Part shown: in pieces, positions 28,790 to 36,603 of the stretch | How the letters are laid out: every line of letters begins with the position of its first letter | Position numbering within the stretch: position 1 is the stretch's first letter | Position numbers and translations under genes: made by a program | The notes under the pieces: model-generated | What the model was told of the DNA's origin: nothing | Database searches by the model: none | What the model saw: the letters and a program-made list of their open reading frames with translations, nothing else | IMG/VR virus record: IMGVR_UViG_3300021963_000343 | Coordinates: 1-36,603 of that record | Source of the DNA: a virus | Length of the DNA stretch: 36,603 bases | Direction: 5' to 3' (one strand)

Positions 28790-30666
28790 TAGATAATAAC
28801 ATCCCAAATAACGTTGTTCATCTCATCAATTATTATAGATTGACCAGAGCCATTAACAGGGAAGTGCACGGCTGAAATTTTGCTTACACCATTGGTTTCT
28901 AGGGATACACTCGTTACTTGATACCACTCTGTTTCAACTCTATTGTCTCCCGCGCTATTAATACGATTTAATTGAATCCTGAAGATGTCCGTTGGCTCAA
29001 GTAAGCTAGCACTGATGGGAGTAGAAAATTCAATAGTGTGGGTTGTGTTCTTGCGCCTTGATAGTTCGTAGGCCCCTACGTAATATGCGTGAAACGCTGA
29101 TGCACATACATCTGTCATGTCAAACTGCTCAATAGGCGCATCTAATGGCGTGCCTGGGTAAGAAATTTGCAGTGAACGCTGAACGCTTACCGTGGTTTGC
29201 GACCCGTCGCGATAAATCATGCTTGCAAAGAACGGCTGCCGCTCTTCTCTTGGAATAAATGTCTTGTTTAACGAGTCAGGCAATATGTCATCTTCTATAA
29301 ATGTCGCCACTGGAGTGACCGCTGAATCATTCAAAAGGCCACCCGAAACCGGCAATAACGGTCTAAATTTATACTGTCCTCCAACAGAAATAAACGAAAG
29401 CAAGAACAACCGAGCAGTCTGCGATGCGTATTCAATTAAATTGACTGGCTGCGAGACTACCCCATTGCATAGCATAGAGTAATTTTCGCAAAAAGTGGCA
29501 ATGTCTTGTAAGTTGCTTGTGTCAATTTGTGAGCCTATTGTATTTGTAAAAATCTTGAATAGATAGCAGACCAGATCAACGAATTGATTGCTAGCACCTA
29601 CGCTTCCGCTCAGGCCAGTACTGTAAAGATCAACCGAAACCCCTTGATTGAAATATATATACGCTTGTTTTTGGCTAAAATCTTTATCTAACAAATCTCC
29701 TTTTATACCAATTAAAGTAATATCGGCATAAGCCCTGGTGTCTGACGGCGTTGGAGTTGGCGTACCGGTGCTATTTTGCCACCCTGCAACCAACACAGCA
29801 TCAACAGTATTGGTGTCGGCGGGATTGAGCGGATTGCGTTGATAATTTATCGTAGCTTGTCCGAGTCTTATAATATAGGATCCGCTATTACCCTGTGATG
29901 TGAGAAACGACCAATTTGCCGCGCTGTTGTAGCCAGCTTCGAGCCATCGGTCGCCCCCCGGAAATATAGAATCTGTAATTGTTCCTGAGTTTAATTGCGC
30001 TCCTGTAACTGCATCAATCCATTTAACGTCAATATTCACCTCAGTATTTGACAATGGACCGCTGGCGCGAATTAATATTCTATAACCAAAATAAACAACA
30101 TTGCTGCCCCGTGATTTAATATCAAATCCGTTTGCAAGTGCGTCACCGGCAAGCCATGTAACGTTTTCCGATCCACAGGGGACAAATGTCAAAGGGATTG
30201 GGCAGTAAGTAGGATTTGCCTCCATGTATGCAGCATCTCGATATTCTTTGAAAACTTGTGCGTTGGTAGCAGTATTGAGTGTTTTCAGCCCGACTTCTCC
30301 AATATATATTTGACCAACAGTGGGTGTGCTTACGATCTCTCCTTGGCTTACAGCAAAAATTGATCCATACAAAAAGTTGCCCGTGCCATTTTGGAACGTG
30401 CCATTATTTTGAGAAGGATCATCAAAGCTATATTCAACAGCTTGCCTAATCAGCGCAGGCGAAACCCATACTCCGCCAATACCAAGCGTCTCGTCATATT
30501 TGCCAAAAACAATAGGCACTGTCTCACCAGCTGTTGCAAATCGTTGAGGCTGATTAAGATCGGACCTAGGTGAACGGCTATTCGCAGGATCTTGGTCAAT
30601 CCGCAAAGCAGTCGTGCCAGGCTTTGCGGGGGGCTGAGGAACAGTAGTAAAAACAGAAAACGTCAT
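28789..30666 (-). CDS. Tail tip / central hub protein
   Basis: 625 residues, positioned after the tape measure and a small tail protein, where lambda has gpJ. It begins with a Pro-rich segment and ATAGETVPIVFGKYDETLGI, a start seen in phage hub proteins (the GE.IPIVYG type). The middle contains YADITLIGIKGDLLD and IDTSNLQDIATFCENYSMLC, the latter like the hub segment that ends in a Cys-Asn-Gly. The C-terminus (RIQLNRINSAGDNRVETEWY, QVTSVSLETNG) is beta-rich. It would form the tail tip and fibre base. Start and stop overlap both neighbours (TAATG). Confidence 0.75.
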   Translation of the reverse strand: MTFSVFTTVPQPPAKPGTTALRIDQDPANSRSPRSDLNQPQRFATAGETVPIVFGKYDETLGIGGVWVSPALIRQAVEYSFDDPSQNNGTFQNGTGNFLYGSIFAVSQGEIVSTPTVGQIYIGEVGLKTLNTATNAQVFKEYRDAAYMEANPTYCPIPLTFVPCGSENVTWLAGDALANGFDIKSRGSNVVYFGYRILIRASGPLSNTEVNIDVKWIDAVTGAQLNSGTITDSIFPGGDRWLEAGYNSAANWSFLTSQGNSGSYIIRLGQATINYQRNPLNPADTNTVDAVLVAGWQNSTGTPTPTPSDTRAYADITLIGIKGDLLDKDFSQKQAYIYFNQGVSVDLYSTGLSGSVGASNQFVDLVCYLFKIFTNTIGSQIDTSNLQDIATFCENYSMLCNGVVSQPVNLIEYASQTARLFLLSFISVGGQYKFRPLLPVSGGLLNDSAVTPVATFIEDDILPDSLNKTFIPREERQPFFASMIYRDGSQTTVSVQRSLQISYPGTPLDAPIEQFDMTDVCASAFHAYYVGAYELSRRKNTTHTIEFSTPISASLLEPTDIFRIQLNRINSAGDNRVETEWYQVTSVSLETNGVSKISAVHFPVNGSGQSIIIDEMNNVIWDVII

Positions 30667-31166
30667 TACTGGCCCTGCTTTTTTGCCAGTATAGAAGAAC
30701 TGATCTTTCTTGTCGGCACCTGCGATTTGGTTTTGCTAATCATTGGATTTACAGTCCACGAGACAGAAGTATCATTAATGGAGGCGGAATGTAGACCGCC
30801 CGAATAACTGGCGACAATCGCAGCGCTGCCTGGGTCAATGTTGTTAAAACCTATATCTTGTATAACTAAAGACGCAATCACAAATGCGTCTCCATTCATG
30901 GCTGTTTGCGTAAGATCAACAACATCGGCAACAGCGGCTAAGTTTATTGAAAGATCATTCATTGCGCCAGATTCAACCGCACCGAAACCTGAAACCTCGA
31001 AAGCCAGATAAGTATAAGTACCCGCAATGCCAGCATCAATCGCAAACTGCTGGGGGGTCTGATAGAAATTTTGCCATTTTCGAGTTGGTTGTCGGAAACC
31101 ACCGGAAGAAGTGCTATTACGGTCGGCGTAATACTCTAGAAAACACATGATGTCATAATTAGCCAT
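30666..31166 (-). CDS. Minor tail protein (distal tail region)
   Basis: 166 residues between tape measure and hub. It has beta-rich stretches (YTYLAFEVSGFGAVESGAMN, then LSINLAAVADVVDLTQTAMN and SASINDTSVSWTVNP). The shape and place suit a lambda gpM/gpL or DUF1833-type distal tail protein, though no cysteine cluster of gpL is present. The ATG overlaps the tape-measure stop as TAATG. Confidence 0.6.
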   Translation of the reverse strand: MANYDIMCFLEYYADRNSTSSGGFRQPTRKWQNFYQTPQQFAIDAGIAGTYTYLAFEVSGFGAVESGAMNDLSINLAAVADVVDLTQTAMNGDAFVIASLVIQDIGFNNIDPGSAAIVASYSGGLHSASINDTSVSWTVNPMISKTKSQVPTRKISSSILAKKQGQ

Positions 31167-32974
31167 TAGACAATCCCCACTGAGCGCCGAGTATTCAAAT
31201 CATTACGTAAAAGGTTTAGAGTTTGATTGATTCCTGATTGCACTGCTGCAGTCAAGTCATTAGTGGTGACATAGTTAGTTCCATTCATTTGTGTTACTGG
31301 TCCAGTCTGGATGCTGACATTGGCGGCAGTTGGCACCACCATGCCGCCCTCAGCAAAACGGGGAATGGCACTAGCGCCACGCTTGCCGGCTATCCAGTTA
31401 GTAGCAAATCCGCTGGCTTTGGATTGCGGCACGATGTATTCCGGCTCGCCACCCTCGCCCACCATGGCGATGGTTGGACCGCTGACAACTCCACCCTCGG
31501 CAAAGCGTGGGATCTGTGGCATTGGCAGGAATGGGATCTGTGGCAGGTTTAATTGTGCCAGGGCTCGATTGGCACCTGTGATTACGTTGTTGATTGATTG
31601 CACAACGCTGCCGATGGCGCTGCCGATGCCGTTCAGAATTTGATTCACGATGCCACGCACGGCGGTGAATGCCGCTTGGAATGGTGCAGTGATTGCCTGC
31701 GTTACAGCCTTGAACGTGTTGGCGATGCTCTGCACTAGCCCGCTGATGGCCTGTCCGATGGGTTGCACAAAGCTCACATTCACGAACTGCACAACAGCTT
31801 GAAATCCTTGAATAACCGGATCGATAAAGACGGTCTTGAATCCCTGCGCAGCCTGCTGCAGCACAAAGCCAATAGCTTGAAACGCTTGGCCGATCTGATC
31901 GCGGAAGGCGTAGATCGCCACGCCAGCAGCAACAGCAAGCGCAACCCAGCCGACCGGACCGCTGAAGACTCCGATCAGAATCTGGCCCAGTGTGCCAAGG
32001 CCAGCCACGAGCGGAGCAATCGCACCAGCCCAGCCGGCGATCAATGCCGGAATACCAACCAATGCGCCGCCGATGCCGGCTAGTAATGGACCGAGGGTGG
32101 TGGCAATCGTGAGCAGCGATGCGATGGCAGGACCAAATAGCACAAGCGCAGCAGTCAACGCACCAAAACCAGCCACCAAGTTTTGCACTGGTTGAGGCAG
32201 CGTGCTGAACCATTGCGCCCAGCCAGCAATGGCCTGCGCCACCTGCGTCAGATAGGGCAGCAGTGCCGTGACCGCTTCATTGAATGGGCCAGCAATGGAT
32301 CGCGCGATGCCATTCAACGCATCGTTGAACTTATCCGCAGCCTGCGCCATCTCCGTGTCAATAGTGGCTGAATACTGGCTGAGCGCATCACGGCCGCCAT
32401 TCAGCATCGGGATTAAGTTGGCGCCTGACTTGCCAAACAGATCCATGGCTAAAGCGGTCTTCTGCGCAGGATCTGTCATCTTCGACATTTTCTCTGCAAC
32501 GTCAAGCATGATTTGATCGACGCCACGGATCTTGCCCTGAGCATCCGTCGAGCTAACACCAATCGATCTCAGCGCTTCACTTGCTTTTGACGCAGGATCA
32601 ACAATGCCTTTCTGCAACCGCCCCATAGCCTTGGCGACTTCATCAATGCTGCTGCCTGAATCAGCAGCTGCTGCGCCGAACTTGCTCAGGATCGGCACTG
32701 CAACGCCAGTGCGCTGACTGAGATCGTTCAGGTTGTCGGCTGCATCAATGGCACGCTTGCCCATTGCAGTCAGGCCAGCGATACCAGCAGCAGGCACCAA
32801 CGCACCAAGCGCTCCGCCGATTCCAGCTGTTGCACCCTTTAACCGACCAAATGTGCCGGACAATCCGGTTGCTTCTTTATTTGCCTTGCCAAGCGCACGA
32901 TCAAGGTTCTCGATCTGCGCCAACCCGTCAACCTTGGCCCTGATCGTTAGGGCGGTTGTCATGTCCAGCGCCAT
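31166..32974 (-). CDS. Tape measure protein
   Basis: 602 residues. Sets tail length and travels through the tube. The start (ALTIRAKVDGLAQIENLDRA) and GRLKGATAGIGGALGALVPA are typical tape-measure wording. Then come the region DLNDLSQRTGVAVPILSKFG and QKTALAMDLFGKSGANLIPM, a long hydrophobic middle (LLAGIGGALVGIPALIAGWA to GWVALAVAAGVAIYAF, about 290-355), repeated A/Q-rich helices with phage tail repeats (FQAVVQFVNVSFVQPIGQAI) and the late RFAEGGVVSGPTIAMVGEGG with a second RFAEGGMVV copy. A 602-residue protein suggests a tail of roughly 90 nm at the usual 1.5 angstrom per residue; that is an estimate. Confidence 0.93.
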   Translation of the reverse strand: MALDMTTALTIRAKVDGLAQIENLDRALGKANKEATGLSGTFGRLKGATAGIGGALGALVPAAGIAGLTAMGKRAIDAADNLNDLSQRTGVAVPILSKFGAAAADSGSSIDEVAKAMGRLQKGIVDPASKASEALRSIGVSSTDAQGKIRGVDQIMLDVAEKMSKMTDPAQKTALAMDLFGKSGANLIPMLNGGRDALSQYSATIDTEMAQAADKFNDALNGIARSIAGPFNEAVTALLPYLTQVAQAIAGWAQWFSTLPQPVQNLVAGFGALTAALVLFGPAIASLLTIATTLGPLLAGIGGALVGIPALIAGWAGAIAPLVAGLGTLGQILIGVFSGPVGWVALAVAAGVAIYAFRDQIGQAFQAIGFVLQQAAQGFKTVFIDPVIQGFQAVVQFVNVSFVQPIGQAISGLVQSIANTFKAVTQAITAPFQAAFTAVRGIVNQILNGIGSAIGSVVQSINNVITGANRALAQLNLPQIPFLPMPQIPRFAEGGVVSGPTIAMVGEGGEPEYIVPQSKASGFATNWIAGKRGASAIPRFAEGGMVVPTAANVSIQTGPVTQMNGTNYVTTNDLTAAVQSGINQTLNLLRNDLNTRRSVGIV

Positions 32975-32976
32975 GG

Positions 32977-33267
32977 CTACTTCTTGCGCTTGTTGACTGC
33001 TGCAACCACTGTAGCCTCGATGATCTGAAGATCACCTAAGACATTGACCGCATCAGCGATCTGCAGCAGGTCAAACACCCATCGCACGGCGCCATAGTCG
33101 AGGCCGATCAACGTACCGGAATCAGTACGCCATTGGGTCTGCACCTTGAGGAACACGAGCACAGCCGACCATGCATCTGGCTCCACCTCATAGTTGATGG
33201 CCGCCTTACTGGGTGGTGGCTCGATGCCGAAGATCGCCGCATCCTTTGCGGTTTCATCGATCTCCAT
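32977..33267 (-). CDS. Tail assembly chaperone, T-like part (expressed by -1 frameshift)
   Basis: 96 residues from the ATG at 33267, ending VVAAVNKRKK. WSAVLVFLKVQTQWRTDSGT and LIGLDYGAVRWVFDLL match DUF1799-type proteins, the T half of lambda-style gpG/gpGT chaperones. The frame is open upstream of the ATG to the slippery site at 33300-33306, and the stretch between (LIGAAEHWLGG) reads as protein. So the natural product is probably a frameshifted fusion with the upstream ORF rather than a separate start. It lies just upstream of the tape measure, as gpT does. Confidence 0.8.
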   Translation of the reverse strand: MEIDETAKDAAIFGIEPPPSKAAINYEVEPDAWSAVLVFLKVQTQWRTDSGTLIGLDYGAVRWVFDLLQIADAVNVLGDLQIIEATVVAAVNKRKK

Positions 33268-33296
33268 TCCACCAAGCCAGTGCTCAGCGGCCCCAA

Positions 33297-33677
33297 TTAG
33301 TTTTTTCGCTTCTGCTCCACCAACGACTCGAAGTAGGCAGCCACCAGCGAGCCAGCCATCATCGGCACATCCAATAGCTGCGCCTTCACGGCATTGCTGA
33401 ATGGCACCGGCTCGCCATCGCCATCCACGATGCCATCCCAGCCAACCAAGATCTCATCAGCAATGCTCTGATCGCTGATGCCCTCGCCGTTGTCTTCACC
33501 GCGTTCTGCAGCGCTAACGCGCAGTTGCACCTCGCGCTGGATCTCATTGATGCGGCTTTGTGGCAGCCGCTTGAACTCAGCATCAAATGTCTGCCGCTCT
33601 CGTTTCCCACCGTTGGCCGGGAGCTTAATGCTCACCGGCCAGGTGTAGGAGTCCGACTGCTTGAGGACAAAAGCCAC
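33297..33677 (-). CDS. Tail assembly chaperone, G-like part
   Basis: 126 residues from GTG at 33677. A charged middle (AEFKRLPQSRINEIQREVQL, then DEILVGWDGIVDGDGEPVPF) and the end AQLLDVPMMAGSLVAAYFES fit the G half of the tail chaperone, which binds the tape measure and tube protein during assembly. The last codons, CGA AAA AAC TAA, form the slippery heptamer that allows a -1 switch into the T-like frame. It follows the tail-tube gene by six bases. Confidence 0.85.
   Translation of the reverse strand: MAFVLKQSDSYTWPVSIKLPANGGKRERQTFDAEFKRLPQSRINEIQREVQLRVSAAERGEDNGEGISDQSIADEILVGWDGIVDGDGEPVPFSNAVKAQLLDVPMMAGSLVAAYFESLVEQKRKN
33300..33306 (-). other. Programmed -1 frameshift site A AAA AAC
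   Basis: On the minus strand the heptamer A AAA AAC ends one codon before the G-like stop TAA. A -1 slip reads AAA AAA CTA ATT GGG and goes on in frame to the T-like ORF. This is the same arrangement as G/GT in lambda, where the slippery sequence is GGGAAAG. Confidence 0.88.
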
Positions 33678-33682
33678 GCGGA

Positions 33683-34621
33683 TCAGGTAAAGACAATCTC
33701 CATCTCATCATTGCCCGAATCGGTCGGGGTGGCAATGTATGGGAGGGTCAGCATCTGGATGCCATCTTCATCGCTGTAGGACGGGTTGCCCAGATCGATC
33801 TGATCAGCGGTGAAAGTCACGATGTTGCCAGCAGTCTGGCCGTGCTGGAAGGTCAGGTTTCCAGTGCTGCTGCCGGTGGCGTCGTTGAAGAAGTTGTGAG
33901 CGCTAACCGAGACGGCCTCGATCATCACCTCGCCAGCAGGGGCGCGGTTGGTGATGATCACCTCCTTGGTGCAGCCCACCAGCTCGCGATACACCAGCTC
34001 ATTGGCCAGCTCCATCGTGAAGCTTTGGAGACAGCCGGCATAGCTGAACACTTGGAAGCCAGTGGTGTTGCCCTGCTTGAACACCACAGGATCAGCCTGA
34101 TTCGCGTAGGTCGGGCTGCTGATGGCCGATGCAGTCGGGGCATTGTAGATGCCCGTGAACTCAAAGGCGATGGTGGGGATCTCGCCCACGGTGCAGTTCA
34201 GAGAGAAGGTGCCGCGGCAGCCGGTGGCCTTGTGCAGCACGCCATCGTTGTTGAAATAGATCGTGACCGAACCGGGCGAGGTGTTGCTGTTGGGCGTATA
34301 GGTCACGCTCGTGCTGGCCGATACGGTCTCAGTGAACGAACATGCTTTCAGCAGCGGGCCATAGGCGGGCGCAGTGCCAGCAGTGCCAGAACCTGCAAGC
34401 TCCACCTCAAAGTTGACTAGCACGCGAGTCTGTGCCAGCAGCTGCTCAGATTGGCCGAGATAAGGGCGGATCAGCTCACGGCTAACAGTGTCAGCCTCGA
34501 GCGGCGTCACCTCGATATTGCGCACCAAAATGGCGTTGGCGCCAACAGTTGGCGTAGGGTCAACGCCATAAGTAGTCTCGATTTCGGCCAGCAGCAGCTG
34601 GCGGCGGGAAAGCAGCGGCAT
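33683..34621 (-). CDS. Major tail tube protein
   Basis: 312 residues forming the tail tube, in the lambda gpV position. It starts with SRRQLLLAEIETTYGVDPTP and EVTPLEADTVSRELIRPYLG, a typical tail-tube N-terminus. The remainder is beta-rich (VTYTPNSNTSPGSVTIYFNN, then FSLNCTVGEIPTIAFEFTGI and CLQSFTMELANELVYRELVG). The acidic end (SGNDEMEIVFT) is usual. Larger than gpV, so it may carry an extra surface domain. Confidence 0.9.
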   Translation of the reverse strand: MPLLSRRQLLLAEIETTYGVDPTPTVGANAILVRNIEVTPLEADTVSRELIRPYLGQSEQLLAQTRVLVNFEVELAGSGTAGTAPAYGPLLKACSFTETVSASTSVTYTPNSNTSPGSVTIYFNNDGVLHKATGCRGTFSLNCTVGEIPTIAFEFTGIYNAPTASAISSPTYANQADPVVFKQGNTTGFQVFSYAGCLQSFTMELANELVYRELVGCTKEVIITNRAPAGEVMIEAVSVSAHNFFNDATGSSTGNLTFQHGQTAGNIVTFTADQIDLGNPSYSDEDGIQMLTLPYIATPTDSGNDEMEIVFT

Positions 34622-34661
34622 GGCTTGGCCGGATGGAATCTTTCAACCCATCGTAGCCGGC

Positions 34662-35090
34662 TCAGCTGATAGTCAAATTGGTGACTGAGGTGCGATAACG
34701 CACAAGATATTCGCAGCCAATCACGCCAGCCGGTTGATCAGCTTCCACCATCTCGAAGCTCACCGATTGCGGTTGCACATCAATGGCATAACCGCCAAGG
34801 GTGAGATCGGCCATCATCTTGGCGTGCAGGCTTTCAATGATCGGATCAGCCGTCTGATCCGGCACCGTGCCGCGCACGATCACCGCGATCCGTACCGTCA
34901 GGCTCCAATCCAGCGTGGGGAGGCTGGTGTTCTGCTGCGCTGTATCCGAGATCGGCTCAATCACAAGCGCCGGGCTTTCGCCGCGGCTCAGTGGTTCCAC
35001 CCTGCTGCGATAGATCCGGGTGCTGACGCCAGTGGTTCCGGTGAGCGCCGTGCGGATCGCCGTCAGTACCTGTTCGCGCTTGGTAGTCAT
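34662..35090 (-). CDS. Tail terminator protein, gpU-like
   Basis: 142 residues. MTTKREQVLTAIRTALTGTT, then VSTRIYRSRVEPLSRGESPA and SLTVRIAVIVRGTVPDQTAD follow the gpU/minor tail U pattern, where a first helix is followed by a beta sheet of a hexameric ring that stops tube growth. IESLHAKMMADLTLGGYAID comes next and the C-terminus is CEYLVRYRTSVTNLTIS. It sits immediately before the tail-tube gene in transcription order. Confidence 0.85.
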   Translation of the reverse strand: MTTKREQVLTAIRTALTGTTGVSTRIYRSRVEPLSRGESPALVIEPISDTAQQNTSLPTLDWSLTVRIAVIVRGTVPDQTADPIIESLHAKMMADLTLGGYAIDVQPQSVSFEMVEADQPAGVIGCEYLVRYRTSVTNLTIS

Positions 35091-35092
35091 GG

Positions 35093-35731
35093 TTATGCCG
35101 AGGCAACCTGCACCACTGTGCAGATGATGCCGGGGATGCTGGGATGTGCCGGGCTACTTGATGCCGGATCGGCATTTATATAGGCTGCCACATTGCTGGT
35201 CATCCACATCAGCTCAATGTAGTCACCACCTACCAAGCCCAGCACAAAGTTCACGGTGCCAATAACGTTGCCTTCCACGCCTCCATGGCTGGAAATGACA
35301 CTGAACTTGCTATCGCTTGCAGGCACATCACCACTGCTACCGCTGTCGTTCTTGCGCAACCAGACGTTCACGTCATGGATCTGCGCGTCACTATTACTGA
35401 ACTGGATCGAGAACGTAAGGCTATAGATCCCCGGATGGTCAACCGTGATACGGCTGTCCGAGACTATTCTTACGCCACGGCTTGTCAGATCAACCTGTCG
35501 TAAAAAAATCGGATAGGCAGTGTTGATCGCCGCCGCAACTTGTGAAGTCGTATCCCAGAACGATCCCCAGTAGCCAGGGCAGCCGTGGTACGGCAGCTTG
35601 CTCCATGACGTCAGGCCATTGCCGATCTTCAGATTCTGCGTATCACTTTCAAGGCCAGGCTCTCCTGCCATCAGCACAGGATTCAGCGCTGCCCATTGGC
35701 TTCTGGTGTTGACCTTGAATGGACCGCTCAT
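35093..35731 (-). CDS. Mtd_N plus C1q-like virion protein in the connector cluster
   Basis: 212 residues. The N-terminus (RSQWAALNPVLMAGEPGLES, then KIGNGLTSWSKLPYHG) is the same Mtd-type domain that begins the tail fibre 9 kb away. Residues 55-200 are a beta jelly-roll of the C1q/TNF type (FLRQVDLTSRGVRIVSDSRI, GIYSLTFSIQFSNSDAQIHD, NVWLRKNDSG, GGDYIELMW). Such domains bind surfaces or sugars. It is encoded between the FII-like connector protein and the tail terminator, so it may be a head- or neck-located fibre. The start overlaps the previous stop as ATGA. Confidence 0.75.
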   Translation of the reverse strand: MSGPFKVNTRSQWAALNPVLMAGEPGLESDTQNLKIGNGLTSWSKLPYHGCPGYWGSFWDTTSQVAAAINTAYPIFLRQVDLTSRGVRIVSDSRITVDHPGIYSLTFSIQFSNSDAQIHDVNVWLRKNDSGSSGDVPASDSKFSVISSHGGVEGNVIGTVNFVLGLVGGDYIELMWMTSNVAAYINADPASSSPAHPSIPGIICTVVQVASA

Positions 35732-36006
35732 GTCTTCTGCAATCCGAGTTGTACGAACTTGCCGTCATCCATGAGCATGGTCTCTCTGACGGTATAAGCA
35801 GCCCCATCCACAGTGATCGAATCGCCGCGGATGAGACTGCCGAAGTTTGAGGTTCTGGCCGTCAGCGTGTAGTCAGTGCTAAGCACCATCCCATTGCTGA
35901 TCACCTGGCTTGGCATGTCCAGGATTCCCTTCGCAGTAACGGCGCCAGCGGTGCAGCTGACGCCGAAGTCTGCGAGGAACACATCCAGATCCTCAGTGAA
36001 CGCCAT
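35728..36006 (-). CDS. Head-tail connector, gpFII-like
   Basis: 92 residues: AFTEDLDVFLADFGVSCTAG at the start, then LIRGDSITVDGAAYTVRETM and DDGKFVQLGLQKT. This is the lambda gpFII pattern (DLD.F..DFGV, a central variable loop, RGD.I.V.G..Y.V......DDG). It joins head to tail. It directly precedes the C1q-like gene in the operon. Confidence 0.8.
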   Translation of the reverse strand: MAFTEDLDVFLADFGVSCTAGAVTAKGILDMPSQVISNGMVLSTDYTLTARTSNFGSLIRGDSITVDGAAYTVRETMLMDDGKFVQLGLQKT

Positions 36007-36008
36007 GC

Positions 36009-36398
36009 TCAGCTGTACTTCTTAGAGCCGAGAGCCACCACGGAAACGGCGCCAGTACCGGTGCCGCCGGTCACAGTGAAGAGCACGCGAACGTAACGAC
36101 GGAGATCGTTGCTGTTCAGGTAGATCTTCTCTTGGAATGCGGTGTTAGCGGCAGCAGCGGTGAAGCCGCCACCGGTCACGTCCACGAAATCGCCGGAAGT
36201 GGTGGTGTTGCTGTGCTGAATCTTGGCAGTCAGGGTGACGCCAGAGCCGGCAGCAGCTGCATCGATGATGAAGGCAATGTCGCCCTCATAATCCACGAGA
36301 TCAACGTTGGCAGGGGTGCCAGCGCCGGTGGATGCCACAACAGCGTTGTTGTGCAGCTCGAGCAGATCGGTCTTAGATCCGAGGTTGTGGATGGTCAT
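36009..36398 (-). CDS. Small virion protein, possible head decoration
   Basis: 129 residues, rich in beta and small residues: LGSKTDLLELHNNAVVASTG, then EGDIAFIIDAAAAGSGVTLT, AKIQHSNTTTSGDFVDVTGG and YLNSNDLRRYVRVLFTVTGG. Proteins of this kind follow the major capsid gene in many siphophages. It may decorate the head or belong to the connector. The start overlaps the previous stop (ATGA). Confidence 0.6.
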   Translation of the reverse strand: MTIHNLGSKTDLLELHNNAVVASTGAGTPANVDLVDYEGDIAFIIDAAAAGSGVTLTAKIQHSNTTTSGDFVDVTGGGFTAAAANTAFQEKIYLNSNDLRRYVRVLFTVTGGTGTGAVSVVALGSKKYS

Positions 36399-36601
36399 GA
36401 TTTTGCCCTCCGTCGGGGGGTGGTTGGTTTAGGTGCAGGTTGAGCAATGGTCTCAACTGCGTCTACTACAGAGGCAACAGCCTCAACAGCTTTGCCGATA
36501 CCGATCAGGAGTTTGGCGTCAGAGGGGGAAGCCTCTAGGACTTCCCCAGTTTTGACGACCCGGCCCGCCAGCATCGTTTGCCGTAAGACCTTGATCAACA
36601 T
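36395..36601 (-). CDS. Small protein next to the missing capsid gene
   Basis: 68 residues from the ATG at 36601, at the right edge. MLIKVLRQTMLAGRVVKTGE, then VLEASPSDAKLLIGIGKAVE and a Pro/Arg-rich end (PAPKPTTPRRRAKS). I recall phage proteins with this short beta domain (an A/G.V.K.GEVLE.S..DAK.LI..GKA pattern) downstream of capsid genes. Role unknown, possibly head completion. The upstream gene, presumably the major capsid protein, lies outside the window. Confidence 0.6.
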   Translation of the reverse strand: MLIKVLRQTMLAGRVVKTGEVLEASPSDAKLLIGIGKAVEAVASVVDAVETIAQPAPKPTTPRRRAKS

Positions 36602-36603
36602 GA

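Noticed and set aside
31398-32213. 271-codon open frame on the minus strand inside the tape measure gene
   Set aside because: It is a different frame of the tape measure DNA with Cys/Arg/His-rich, non-protein-like composition.
33842-34420. 192-codon rightward open frame opposite the tail-tube gene
   Set aside because: Antisense shadow of a well-supported structural gene; composition is Gly/Arg/His-rich and no start signal is seen.

Overview
The window is most of the genome of a tailed phage (siphovirus-like) with a lambda-type packaging, connector and tail gene set. The likely host is a picocyanobacterium (Synechococcus/Cyanobium type). That is inferred from a cyanophage-like ThyX, a dCTP deaminase, a possible NblA-like protein, tail-fibre companion proteins and many short phage ORFs of a kind I associate with cyanophages; no host gene is present. 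I found no integrase, repressor, DNA polymerase, RNA polymerase or tRNA. Most of the window is GC-rich. About 14.98-15.79 kb and 24.97-31.2 kb are visibly richer in A and T.

Layout. (1) 14.06 kb down to 1 is transcribed leftward. It holds an IbrA-like PAPS-reductase-family protein, an ectoine-synthase-like cupin fused to a ParB domain, two small companion proteins, an SF2 helicase, a VRR-NUC nuclease, a primase-helicase, a putative virion protein, an HNH endonuclease, TerS, TerL, a gpW-like protein, the portal, and a prohead protease that runs off the left edge. (2) 14.13-22.37 kb is mostly rightward. A RecE-like exonuclease, a frameshifted ParB-like gene and a RecT-like annealing protein are followed by a tight train of very small genes with ATGA/GTGA overlaps, including thyX and a DUF3310 protein. 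Short leftward genes interrupt it (NblA-like; HNH plus partner). (3) 36.60 down to 22.40 kb is leftward: head completion, connector, C1q-like protein, tail terminator, tail tube, tail chaperones with a -1 slippery site, tape measure, tail tip, tail fibre, lysis genes and dCTP deaminase, ending at an intrinsic terminator at 22.34 kb.

The two window edges lie on either side of the missing major capsid gene. The protease leaves at the left and the post-capsid genes enter at the right, so the molecule is probably circular or circularly permuted, with about a capsid gene missing.

The most unusual part is the cassette at 11.2-14.06 kb. Four overlapping genes encode an IbrA-like ATP-pyrophosphatase, an EctC-like cupin/ParB fusion that keeps the presumed iron ligands, a conserved-looking helical companion, and a small protein sharing a domain with the IbrA C-terminus. 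Other points of note are a cluster of GGTWGGCA octamers around the primase gene, cos-like repeats before terS, and two homopolymer frameshift sites: one clearly programmed (tail chaperone) and one ambiguous (ParB-like gene).
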